Shown: piece after piece, positions 45,351 through 56,097 of the stretch
How the letters are laid out: each line of letters opens with the position of its first letter
Numbering within the stretch: the first letter of the stretch is position 1
Origin: Branchiostoma floridae
Taxonomy: Eukaryota > Chordata > Leptocardii > Amphioxiformes > Branchiostomatidae
Reading direction: 5' to 3'
NCBI RefSeq assembly: GCF_000003815.2
Contig: NC_049983.1
Coordinates: 4,473,638-4,537,637, forward strand
DNA: 64,000 nt
Made by a program: the position numbers and the translations under genes
The notes under the pieces: generated by a model
Told to the model about the DNA's origin: nothing
Seen by the model: the letters and a program-made list of their open reading frames with translations, nothing else
Databases searched by the model: none

Positions 45351-48300
45351 ATGGCAGACAATATTCTTGGTGTGTGTAAGCTTTTTCTAAAGTCAGGTAT
45401 TAGTGGATAAAAGTAACTTGCACTGGTGCAAGTTTGGTCCAAACTTACTTGCACCACACCAATTTTACATGCACAAACTTGCATATGCATGTGGTATTTC
45501 GAGCCCTGGGGTGGAAACATTTTTGAGGGAAACAGATGAAATTTGACATGCGTGTAGACGCCATCCAGGGGCACAAACACTACTAGGGGTAAGAGGGTAT
45601 GGAGACATTTAGGGGTAGTGGGGTACGGACAGTACTTGGGGTACGGAAACATCTGCATGTAGCTCTAATCAGATGGAATTTACCTTCCTACACTGTACTA
45701 GTATTCATTTGATTGTTCCCTGGTAATGAAATATATAAGGCCTTGGAAAAAAATTGTTGTGTTTCCTGTTTCAGTCCTGAAAAAATTAGGGTCAGTAGAC
45801 AGGAATTTTTTTTTTCTCGTGATTTTCTTAGGCTTGCCAAAACTCTAGTGAGACATAACAATACAGTTGAACAAAGTCAACTGAAATAAATGAGGACACT
45901 TTTCTTTCATTGTCAAACTTATATATAATACATAATATGTACATAATAGATACATTTATCCTTCATTACTAGTAGACAGGACAAGCAGTGTTTTTACTTC
46001 AATAGGAAGCAGGCTGAATAAAAACTGGAAGCTATGTGACTCCGTGGAGGATTTTTGTGCTACTGGTACAGACTCTTGTTGTATAGAGAACATGTTTTTC
46101 TTGTTTGTATTTCTGTTAACGTTGTTTGAAGCACGAAAACTGCAACTTCTCATATGTTGTTTGTATTTTTATGATATGTTGTCTGTTGCAGACATCGTAG
46201 GTGCAACAGTTACTGCAGACAGAAAGAAAAAAGTCATTTTATGCTCCTCAAGGTGCTGTGACAGGGCATCCCTTTTACAAGGTTAGTAATAGTAACACGT
46301 GAGTCTACTAGTCAGATATTAGACAAGCATTCCTTGATTTAACATGACAATTTCAAACATGACATATACTTAACAAATGTTACACATGCAAATGTTTGTT
46401 GTCTTCAGCAAAAATCCAGAAATAGCTCAACCTAATCATATTTCTACATAATTTGTTCTTTTTAAATCTAAGGACAATTCCTGAATGTGAATTCTCTAAG
46501 AAATGATAGTTTGAGGCAACAATGCTCAGTACTTGGGCATTAAGTTATGTTCTGACTCTGCTATACACACCATTTCATTTCTTAGCATATCTACTTGATA
46601 TCCAAGGAGCCAGGAAGAATTTTGGGATGAAGGAAGCTTAAAACTTAAAGGAAAATTCTACAGGACTGGTGAATCAGGGGAAGTAAAATGGAAAAGGCAA
46701 ACCAGGGCTCGAAATACTACCTGCATATGCAGGTTAGTGCAGGTAAAATTAGATTAAGAGCTGTGCTGGTATTTCTGTTGTCTACCTGCACTAACCTGCA
46801 CTGGTCCATGCACTGGGTTTAATACATAAATGTCCTATAATGTAAGTATATACTGATTGTTATTACATGTAAAAGAGAAAATAGCAATGGTTCCTGAATA
46901 ATTTTAGTATGATCCATTAACTTCCTAAGGCCATACCAATTTAATTTGTTGGTTCTCGGAATCGCCGCTTCTATTTTTCCCAATTTCAAAAAAAAAAAAA
47001 AATCCATGAGGTTATTTGCATGTTCATGAGAACTCATTTGCATGTTCGTGAGAGTTACATGGCCCCGTTACCTGGTACCTACAAGTTGCTGGACAAACTT
47101 CGGCTCAGTTAAACAAAACTTCTGAAACAAGTACTGGACATGCAAAAACAACTATCACCTGCTTATGTTTTCCTTTGTGTTGTAAATCATCGNNNNNNNN
47201 NNNNNNNNNNNNNNNNNNNNNNNNNNNNNNNNNNNNNNNNNNNNNNNNNNNNNNNNNNNNNNNNNNNNNNNNNNNNNNNNNNNNNNNNNNNNNNNNNNNN
47301 NNNNNGAACACGCCTCTAGCGTTTTTTGCTTAAACTGCAGCTTTCACAAAGAGAACAATGAATCATATTAGGGCTGGGTATCGGTACAGCGTACCGGTAC
47401 AAAACCGGTTTTTCTTATTGGACCGGTCCAGAAGAACCGGACCTGAAAAAATTAGATGGACCGGATGTTGGACCGATTAGAAAATTAACATATTATTTTA
47501 TCAGGCATTCACCCTTTTTGGCGCTTGCAGTTGGAAGAAAATGACAAGAGTGAAGTAGAGTAGAGTTTATAGTAATTTCTACCAAGGTTTACAGTCAATC
47601 GTACAGGTGCAGTTAGCGTTGTAGGATTTTAAAACGCCAGTGTAAGTCTAATACTCCACCAAACAGATTTCTTTGTAGTGAAATGGACAATTGGTATGAG
47701 TCATACTGAATCAGGTCCAGGTTCAGGTCCGGACCTGGACCTGATCCTTTGGACCTGAACCGGACCTGGACCTGAATTTTCTGTACCGGTACCCAGCCCT
47801 AAATCAGATGTTTCAGGCACTCTTATTTTTTGGGTGAAATGAAGTCATTTTCTTGTTGCTAACTTACATTAGAGATTATACAATGCTGAAAAAGTTTTTC
47901 AACCTTTTTAAAAGTTTTTTAATGTTGTTAATGATTTACTATGATGATTTATTACAACTGTTAAGCTTTATTACTGTGTGTACTTCTGTAATACTGCACA
48001 TTATTTTGCATTTGTATTGTTGAAATTAAATATAAAATGTATGCTTACATGCAAATTTTTCATGTAATTGTAACTGGATAAGTATTCTGCCACACATATA
48101 CCATGGTTTCAGGTCTGGAATTACCAACCTGAAACTCTGGACCTGAATCCAGACTTGTTGCAGGTTTTTTTTTTTTTTTTTTTTTCGCCCTGTCGCTCCA
48201 ACTTTTTTCTGAAAAAATCCGAGAACCAACAAATTAAATTGGTATGGCCTAAATTCAGAGTGATGCAGGTAAAATGTGTCTGGTGCAGGTAATTTTCAAT

Positions 48301-51300
48301 GTTATCTGCACCAGTGCAGTCTGGTATGCAGAAAAAAGGATTCTGAGCCCTGCAAACATATTCACCTTTCTAGACATTAAGAGACAAACGAATTTATACA
48401 ACAGTAAGTGTTGTCCGTGGAAACTCAACCATTTGACTGTTAAGGCCACGCTTTTTATGCCCCATATTTCAAGTCGTGGCCTGCTGGTAATGTACATACA
48501 TAATGTACTATTTCAATTGAAAGAATTAGCTTGCCTCAATATCATGAAAATTATGTTTCTGTGATCAAACATGCTTATACTGTAGTAGATAAGACTTAGG
48601 TCACAGCATTAGTACATCATGTAACCTTTATGGATGACATCAGTGCATAGTATTACATTGATAGCTCTGTGACGGAGGGTAACCTCTAATGATGGAGTAT
48701 TATTGTTGGTGGATGTGATGACTATTTGCATCTGTATCTCTATGTTCTGTTTGCCACATTCGTATGTAATTTGACATGTCGTGTGCCCTCAGTTGCGCCA
48801 TTACAGTATGCACGTTTTCTTCGCAGTCGCTGTTGTAATCAATGTAATAATATCAGAAATCACCCCTATATTTCCGGTATTGTGGAACAGGCCATTGGTT
48901 TTGGGGTTTGGTAATCAGCTTATCTCCAAGCAGACATTTGGTGTGATACTAGTGACTCATGTAGTTAAACTGTTCTGTATAATATGTTATGTATAAGTTG
49001 CCATACACTGTATCCTCTGCACTACAGTTGTCGTGCAATAAATTTCTTCTTCTTCTGTGTTGTCTAATGTACAGAACAGCTGTCGCGGTACAGGATCCCT
49101 AAACAGACTCTGGCTAACTACACACAGTGCATTGCATTGGTCATTGCCAGTGTTATGATAAACAAGTACATAATTTGTCCAGGTAAGCTACCAGTAATAT
49201 TAGGGCTTCGTTTTCTTTCCAGTTCATCATTATTTCCCTGTCTAGGAAAATTCAATGTCAATATCATCAGCATAATAGATATTATTGCAACTGATGCAAA
49301 GGAATTCCATGAATATGTCACAGAGTATGTTTCCTACGCTCACTGGTTTTTGTTTAAATTAAAAAAAAAACAATCTCTTCAATAAAATAATATGTCGTAA
49401 ACCTCCGTCAGTCTATCTCATCAAAAATTTCGAGACCTCATAAGATATTAAAAGCAATTGTAAATTTAGTCTTATATTTTCTCATTAATTATGCAATCAG
49501 TGTGATATATTTTTGTTTGGATCACCCGTCAGATTGAGGTTAACATTCTGTCATGAATTATGAAATTATGCACATTTGCATAGGTAATGAATTGCGATGT
49601 AAAAATGACGGCATTGGTCTCGCCTTACACGGGGGACATTGCTAACAAGGGACCAGTTTCACAGGGACTGCCTTAGACAAGACAAAAGGAGAGCGAAGCA
49701 TGGTATGTGCATTTAGTAAGCAACAGAGCTTACTCTCTCTCCAGGCATACCGGCTGTTTCCCTATGACGGCATTGGTCTCGCCTTCCATGGGGGACATTG
49801 CTAACAAGGGACCAGTTTCACAGGGACTGCCTTACACCGTACAAAAGGAGAGCGAAGCATGGTATGTGCATTTAGTAAGCAACAGAGCTTACTCTCTCTC
49901 CAGGCATACCGGCTGTTTCCCTATGACGGCATTGGTCTCGCCTTCCATGGGGGACATTGCTAACAAGGGGCCAGTTTCACAGGGACTGCCTTAGACAAGA
50001 CAAAAGGAGAGCGAAGCATGGTAGGTGCAGAAGTAAGCGACAGAGCTTACTCTCTCTCCAGGCACACCGGCTGTTTCCCTATGACGGCATTGGTCTCGCC
50101 TTACATGGGGGACATTGCTAACAAGGGGCCAGTTTCACAGGGACTGCCTTAGACAAGACAAAAGGAGAGCGAAGCATGGTATGTGCATTTAGTAAGCAAC
50201 AGAGCTTACTCTCTCTCCAGGCATACCGGCTGTTTCCCTATGACGGCATTGGTCTCGCCTTACATGGGGGACATTGCTAACAAGGGAGCAGTTTCACAGG
50301 GACTGCCTTAGACAAGACAAAAGGAGAGCGAAGCATGGTATGTGCATTTAGTAAGCAACAGAGCTTACTCTCTCTCCAGGCATACCGGCTGTTTCCCTAT
50401 GACGGCATTGGTCTCGCCTTCCATGGGGGACATTGCTAACAAGGGAGCAGTTTCACAGGGACTGCCTTACATAATACAAAAGGAGAGCGAAGCATTGAAG
50501 GTGCAAAGTGAGCTATGTTATAGAAGTATGTTGAAGGTATGTGAAAGTGAACAATGTGAATTTTGTGAAAGTGATAGAAATGGGAGGATTTTTTCGAGAC
50601 AACATTGTCTACTTCAGGAGGAGATGAATAAATTAATGTAAATAAGGACCTTATTTGCATAATGAATTAGAAACGTATAATTAATATAATAACGAATGAT
50701 ATAATAGTTGTTTTAAATCATTTCATCGAGGTCTGTGATTGTGGAACTCTTGTTTAAACATGAAACTTTTTTAGTTTTCCATCCATTTTTATAAAAAGTT
50801 GCTGCCAATATCTTCAAGCTTTGTCAGATGTCAATTTTTTCCAGGATTAGTTTTCTCCTTGGAAGCGAATTCAAAGAAACGGCAATCACATGAGTATGTA
50901 GTGCAGAGACTTACAAGTGTAGTTTCCAGGATTTGATTATTGTATCTCTTGATTGATAGTATTTGTCTTTCAATAATTTTACCCAACATGTTTTGGTAAT
51001 TGTGTTGTCCACTGTGAACATATTGACTGGCCAATAGTTCTGTCAACTATGTCATCATGTGTTAGGTATATACAACTTGTTTGATGATTTTGACATGAAA
51101 TTCCTCTTCTGCATTAACACATTGTGTGTTTGAGTTGTACACATGTACAGGTGACTGTTCATTGATGGGGTGAGCAGGTGCCTTGAGAGAAGAAAAGAAA
51201 GGCTGGATCTTCATTCGAGGCCTTTCCATGCATGAGCATCCTACAGGCCCCGGAGGGCACACCGTGCCGGCCACTCCAGGTCTATGGAGAAGCGATCAAA

Positions 51301-51733
51301 GAGGTGCAAGACATTAGATATCTAATGGTGCCAGGATGGCCTAATGTAGATCCGACCTTAAAAAGTGCAGAGCATTGGCCTGGGCTGTGTTTTGGAAATT
51401 TGGAGAACCAAGCACATCCCGAAAGTGAAACCGTGTTTGTTTACATTTGCGAGTCCTTGGTTATAACACAAGATATGGAGAAAAGAATTTACTGAATTGA
51501 ATATCAAATGGCTTGACTGGGTATTCATTCTACAGCAGGATCTATGAACTGACTAAAACAAAGCCGTTGATCGAACATGTGTGCTCGATTTGGTTGCACC
51601 TCCTGGGCTATATCCTGCATGCCTGAGGATTAACCTGCCAATATCTGTGCACTTTATGTACCAACACACAGCAAATGCAGACGAGGACGCCAAGCTACCC
51701 CGTATCTACAGTATGTTCAACCTCCCCACATGA
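45351..51733 (+). CDS. Tentative 4-exon small protein (94 aa), unrecognised
   Basis: Candidate exons: 45351-45375 (ATGGCAGACAATATTC, donor GTAAGC), 46192-46281 (donor GTTAGT), 49075-49182 (long pyrimidine tract before ACAG; donor GTAAGC), 51672-51733 (TGA). Phases match at all junctions and the sum is 285 nt. The predicted protein begins MADNILGVYIVGATVTADRK, has a Cys-rich stretch (CSSRCC) at about 29-34, a hydrophobic patch CIALVIASVMI near 58-68 and an acidic-to-neutral tail DEDAKLPRIYSMFNLPT. I do not recognise it. The two middle exons are the best supported. The first lies inside a region bounded by repeat ends, so the true start may differ. A 159-bp array between the last two exons offers alternative acceptors, one of which would end the protein with PGIPAVSL. 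Confidence 0.38.
47193..47305. other. Assembly gap (113 N)
   Basis: A 113-base run of N inside the nested Harbinger-like element. Confidence 0.95.
47369..47802. mobile_element. GGGTACCGGTAC-family MITE (nested, third level)
   Basis: Starts TTAGGGCTGGGTATCGGTAC and ends GTACCGGTACCCAGCCCTAA. The interior has CCGGTCC/GGACCGG and runs of AGGTCCAGGTTCAGGTCC with complements. It sits within the element 46929-48249. Confidence 0.8.
49604..50490 (+). repeat. 159-bp array with acceptor- and donor-like sites in each unit
   Basis: Six copies start at 49606, 49765, 49924, 50082, 50241 and 50400. Each complete unit contains ACTCTCTCTCCAG|GCATACC and, 117 bases later, GAAGCATG|GTATGTGC, i.e. a pseudo-exon of 39 codons bounded by splice-like sites 42 bases apart from the next. 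One frame (GCFPMTALVSPSMGDIANKG) is open through several units. It lies between candidate exons at 49182 and 51672. Confidence 0.85.
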
Positions 51734-52180
51734 GCCACCCCCATCTGCGCGAGACAACCTTGAGAATGTGTTTCAGGGTCAGCACTCAGTCAGAGCTCAC
51801 CAGCAGAACTTTGCATCAAGGACAACACAGAACCCATTCCAGAACTTTGTTTCAGAACCCATCCAAGAACTTAATTTCACAGTCGACACAGACTGCAGTA
51901 TTGACACTGTATCTTCATCCCGAATTTTACAAGAAACATATACACTTATGATCCACAAACTGCAGTAGTGACACTATCATTCCAATTTGAATAGACCTTC
52001 ATTGTTGGTGTAGTTCTTTTACACCTTCAAATCTTCAATGTCTGGTCTCTGTAGGCCAAAATGTTTATTGCCACTCCTGAACTTTACAAGCCACAGAACT
52101 AACGATGGATGTCTTGCGGTGAAACTATAATTATTTAAGCTTTCAGCACTATACCACCTTAGTAGGTTTGTTAACACAGT

Positions 52181-52243
<63 letters not shown>

Positions 52244-53690
52244 TATATATAGTATTAAGTATTTACATGTAACTCTTATCTGTACTCTTGTTTATTTCTA
52301 AGCTATATTCTCATATTTTATTACTGTTAGTTACTGCTAAACAGAAAGGTACTGAAATACACAGGTTAACACATTTCTCTCCAGTAACTAGTGCAAGGTT
52401 TATATTACAATATCATACTGTTCTTAACTGTGATATGCATTCTCTTCATATAACAAAAAGGTACCTATTTCAAACAATATATTCCTATTAATCCTATTTT
52501 ATAACCGCTAAAAAGCAGTTCATTTTGTATTGTCAGCACTGTTGTATCATGTGCCCAGTTAGTTTTGTAATCATTCCTCAGTTAAGCACAGTTGTATTAT
52601 GTGCACACTTCAATGTTACCATAATCCTAACCAATAAGATAGTTTCAGACGGTAGACTGAAGTGCTTCAGGTAGAAAGAAATTTTCGAAAGGAAGGAAAA
52701 GTCTACCACGCCACCTTGGTATACTTCACTGTAACCTCAGTATGTTAAGAAGGTCATGTGACCTGAGTTGTACTTTGAGTGTTACCACCTTGCTCCACTT
52801 AGCAGCCATGTTGTAATAAAGGTCCACCTTGTGACTGTTGCTGAGCGGCCCCTTCGCAATCCTTGTGTGCTTAACTCATTTACTGAAGTAATTCAATATA
52901 TATAATTGTACATATCAAATTCCATGCTGTACATGCAGCAGACGGCTGAACAGAGTATGGTGTTTTACTGTGTTTGAAGGGGGTATGGGGTAGTTTGTTG
53001 CAGAAAGATCAACTTTTGTTATAAGATTTTGTGATAGATATTTTGCTATAGCAGCAGGAACCCAAAGCGTAACCTGTCAATGCTTACTAGAGCTTCAATT
53101 ACATTAAATCTCGTATCTGCTGTAAAGGAACCTTCAGCCTTGGAGATCAAAGGTGATCTCATGATTATAGGCAGAATCGGGCTGGAGCCTCGGGTAATTC
53201 GTGAAGTTTTCTGTGTAGGTATTCTGGTCATACCACCTGAGTTCAGTTCCACTGTTCTAGTACTTGAACATTTACTAGGCAATGCTTTTGACTAAAGGTT
53301 CTATCGAAAAATACAAAGTGCACACAAACACACACACACATAATATCCCTGTTTGTATTCTAAACACATGTCATAGTTGAATTTGTCACTAGCACATCTA
53401 AGATGCACTAAAGAGCAGTACATATGACTACCAGGTCCTGGACAAAAACAAACTTCTAACTCATTCCCAATCAGGCTTAGAAAGTCGCACTCGTGTACAT
53501 GTGAAGCCGCTCTACACTCGGACCTGGAAGATTGAATTGAGTCGATCGACAAAAAGCAGCAAACTGACGGTATTTTCTGTGACTTGTCAAGGGCTTCCGA
53601 CACGCTTGAGTTTAAGAGTTGGCGGATTTTCATGATATTTGGAATGTACGTAGCTTCAGAGATGCTTTACGCAATTAAATGCTGATCCAC
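51734..53690. other. Non-coding stretch with TA microsatellite
   Basis: If the tentative small gene is real, the first part would be its 3' UTR; an AATAAA occurs at about 52815 (TTGTAATAAAGGTCC). A (TA)n tract lies at about 52178-52235. I saw no further phase-consistent exons. Confidence 0.4.
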
Positions 53691-54221
53691 AGCAAACAGC
53701 TAAAAGGCCGAAATTTGCAGCAAATCAACATCCGCCATACACCTACCCCCACATCAAAGTCAACACCACAGCAAGTCCAGGTCCAAAAATATGACACAAA
53801 ACGTGTTGCTGCAGTACCAAGGTCAACCAACAGGTGGTGCAAAACCCACCTGCACCATCACCATCCCTACACCTACCCACCCACCCACCGAAAACCATTG
53901 CAAACCTTCCATCGGTTCTTGAGATATCCCCCACATAACCTCCAGAGTGAAAACAATATAGCAACAATACCTCCATCTTCATGGAGGTAAAATGACAGGC
54001 CAAAGTTGGTATGTCGGATTGAACCAGAATGTAGGATGTAGCAATTGATATTCAATACATTGACAAGAACTATTAAAGAGTACTAGTATACTGGGGACTG
54101 TGGTTGATATATGGCTTTTATAACAATATTCACAAGGCCAGTTTGACCAAGGGGTTGGCAAAATTAACAGGTTTTGCGGTAGCACTTAACGAAGTTTACA
54201 CCATTCTCCTACGCACTGCGA

Positions 54222-54356
54222 CATTCAACGGCGCCAGCACGCAAACCGCCTCTTGTCTGTGCTCTACTATTTATAAGCAGAGCGGTCAGGAACTGATGGT
54301 GGCGGTTGAGATAGCAGAGTACAGACAAGAGGCGGTTTGCCTTCGCCGTTGAATGG
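54222..54356. mobile_element. MITE, ACATCCAACGGCGAAACCGCC family (copy 3)
   Basis: CATTCAACGGCGCCAGCACG with AAACCGCCTCTTGTCTGT is mirrored by ACAGACAAGAGGCGGTTTGC and CGCCGTTGAATG. Internal TTATAAGCAGAGCGGTCAGGA matches the other copies. Short, non-coding. Confidence 0.75.
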
Positions 54357-54639
54357 GTTTATTAACTACTGACTAATGATAACGGCCTTATTACATTTAG
54401 TCAGTACTACTGACTAATGATAAATTGAGATCTAAGTAAAAAAAAAATGACACAATTCAATATGGTTAACGTACAACATGGGCAAAATTCATGAATGAAT
54501 GAAAGAGGATGTTCAACATCTTCTCACTTTTTTGTACAAGTGTATATACATTTGTGTATATAGGAACAGATGATGTTTGATATACAGGGCCTATCTAGGT
54601 GCATCAGAAATAGAAATTTATCCGTTCTATTATCATATT

Positions 54640-55545
54640 CAACGTACAGGAACTCTTTTATGATATAGTTATAAAGCATAATTCTTCAGTCTTATGGTAC
54701 AAGTTCATAGTCTAAGATAACGTGTTGTTCATCTTCTACCTGTTGTAGATCACAAAATTGGCAGACTCTATGACTATGCTGCAGAGGAGTGTTGTTGTGC
54801 CTTCCCGTTTTGATATGTAACTTGTGGCAACTAATTCGAAGTTTACTTTTAGCCACTCTGTGTTGTATGTTGTCCACCATCTGATATTCTTCTTCTTTAT
54901 GAATAAACTTGAATAATCTATAAGTCCGTAATTTGTTACCGAAAGATTTGTCCCGGTTGTCGTTGTGTATTTCGGCTTTAAACGTGTTGGCTGATGGCGT
55001 TAGTTATAGGTAATAGCCTTGTTCCTAGAACTATGATACTTGAGATCTCCATATGTAGACAAAACCGCATTCCTACAGAATCTTTTTATGAACACCGGAC
55101 GCCCAGCATTTGTGACCATTAGCATCTAGTTGTACTTGACAAGATAGGGCATCGGCTTGTCACGGTCAGCTGGCACGTTTTGGCGGATTCTAAGATTTAG
55201 AAAGTGTTTGATAGGCGTTCACGGAGGCTTCCACTGGAATGGGATACCGCCCTAATTTCGCTCTTGTGGCAAGGTTAGATGCTGATCTTGGAACATTTAG
55301 TGCTTGTTTTATGATAATACTAGTTTTATATAATGTGAACAGATTCAATGGGACAGGATTTAGGGCTTATTTCAATGCGCCCGATTTCTGAGCCATAAAG
55401 TAGAATAGGTTTGACACATGCTTTGAAAAATTTGTTTCTAACTGGTACTGAGGCTTTATATAATGACTGCTTGATTACGAATAAAGCCTTTAAATCTTTT
55501 CCACTCAGGTATTCAAGTTGTTATGAGCTTTGAACGTGGCAGGTG
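54640..55545 (-). mobile_element. Non-LTR retrotransposon 3' fragment
   Basis: On the minus strand about 55370-55440 reads PVRNKFFKACVKPILLYGSE, matching the conserved C-terminal RT segment (xxVRPxLLYGSE) of non-LTR elements. About 54700-54880 encodes AKSKLRISCHKLHIKTGRH and CQFCDLQQVEDEQHV, the Cys/His tail also seen at 27690. Frames are broken by stops between them, so it is inactive. Confidence 0.7.
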
Positions 55546-55984
55546 AGCGCACAATATACTAGTAAATATAACAAGTTATGATTTCTATTTAGCGGTTTTT
55601 AGGTAGATGGCCTTTGTAAATAAATTTTGGTTTCCTAAGAAATTCAATTGTATGGAAATTACACTACATGTTTGATTTCCTGTATATGCATTGTTCTTTC
55701 TTTTATCTATGTTTGCGAGATCGACGTATGCTGTAAGGAAGCTGCAGTACATTTAGAGTCCGCAAGAGGCGTTTTCAAAAGTGATTATAAATGCACAGTG
55801 GACTATACCACTTGAGAAAGGGCATTTTCCTAGTTGTAAGTCATTACGACTTATTCATTTTTTCTCCGTCATCTTTAAAAAATTCTACTACAATTCACCG
55901 AACAACAAAATCATCAATTTTGAGGCGGTTGTCTGGAGGTATAAGATTTTCTATTCACGATAAGAAAAAATACCCCCCTTCCGC

Positions 55985-56050
55985 ATGATGATGATGATGA
56001 CTAACATGGCGGCGGTGTGGTGCAGTAAATATATTTAGTGTCAGATCCTC
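55985..56050 (+). promoter_or_regulatory. Candidate TBC1D22 promoter with ACATGGCGGCGG
   Basis: An ATGATGATGATGA tract is followed by CTAACATGGCGGCGGTG, a YY1-type downstream element, about 95 bases before the TBC1D22 ATG. Pyrimidine-rich CTACCTTTCTCTGCTC follows. No TATA box seen. Confidence 0.45.
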
Positions 56051-56097
56051 CAAATTTCTACCTTTCTCTGCTCGCCTAAGAGCTCGTTATTCCCAAC

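Larger units (their letters stand above)
42585..45507. mobile_element. Composite region bounded by GGGCTCGAAATAC-type ends
   Basis: AGGGCTCGAAATACACTTTT at 42586 and TGGTATTTCGAGCCCTGG ending near 45509 are inverted ends. Next to them CTTGCACCAGTGCAAG motifs also mirror each other. Between them lie tandem repeats (43480-44110), a gap, and a further two-unit repeat (44700-45260). Whether this is one 2.9-kb element or two separate ends is unclear. Confidence 0.45.
46929..48249. mobile_element. PIF/Harbinger-like non-autonomous element, 32-bp perfect TIRs
   Basis: 46929-46960 (GGCCATACCAATTTAATTTG...) and 48218-48249 are perfect 32-bp inverted repeats, flanked by TAA at 46926-46928 and 48250-48252. 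A 3-base TWA duplication with GGCC-type termini is characteristic of PIF/Harbinger. About 1.32 kb, no transposase frame seen, though a gap lies inside. It carries a further insertion at 47369-47802. Confidence 0.82.
46704..48357. mobile_element. GGGCTCGAAATAC-type MITE interrupted by a nested element
   Basis: The outer ends CAGGGCTCGAAATACTACC and GGATTCTGAGCCCTGC belong to the 25507-25944 family. Removing 46929-48249 plus one TAA restores the order seen at 25507-25944 (read in reverse), including the CTTCCTAAATTCA segment. The family is thus older than the insertion. Confidence 0.75.

Noticed and set aside
51243-51302. Possible extra exon (APEGTPCRPLQVYGEAIKE) in the tentative small gene
   Set aside because: The donor choices (GTCTAT, GTGCAA) are weak, and the phase that would join it to the neighbours gives a low-complexity reading; not needed for a complete chain.
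52288-52491. 67-codon plus-strand ORF
   Set aside because: AT-rich, no flanking splice sites in phase, no recognisable motif.
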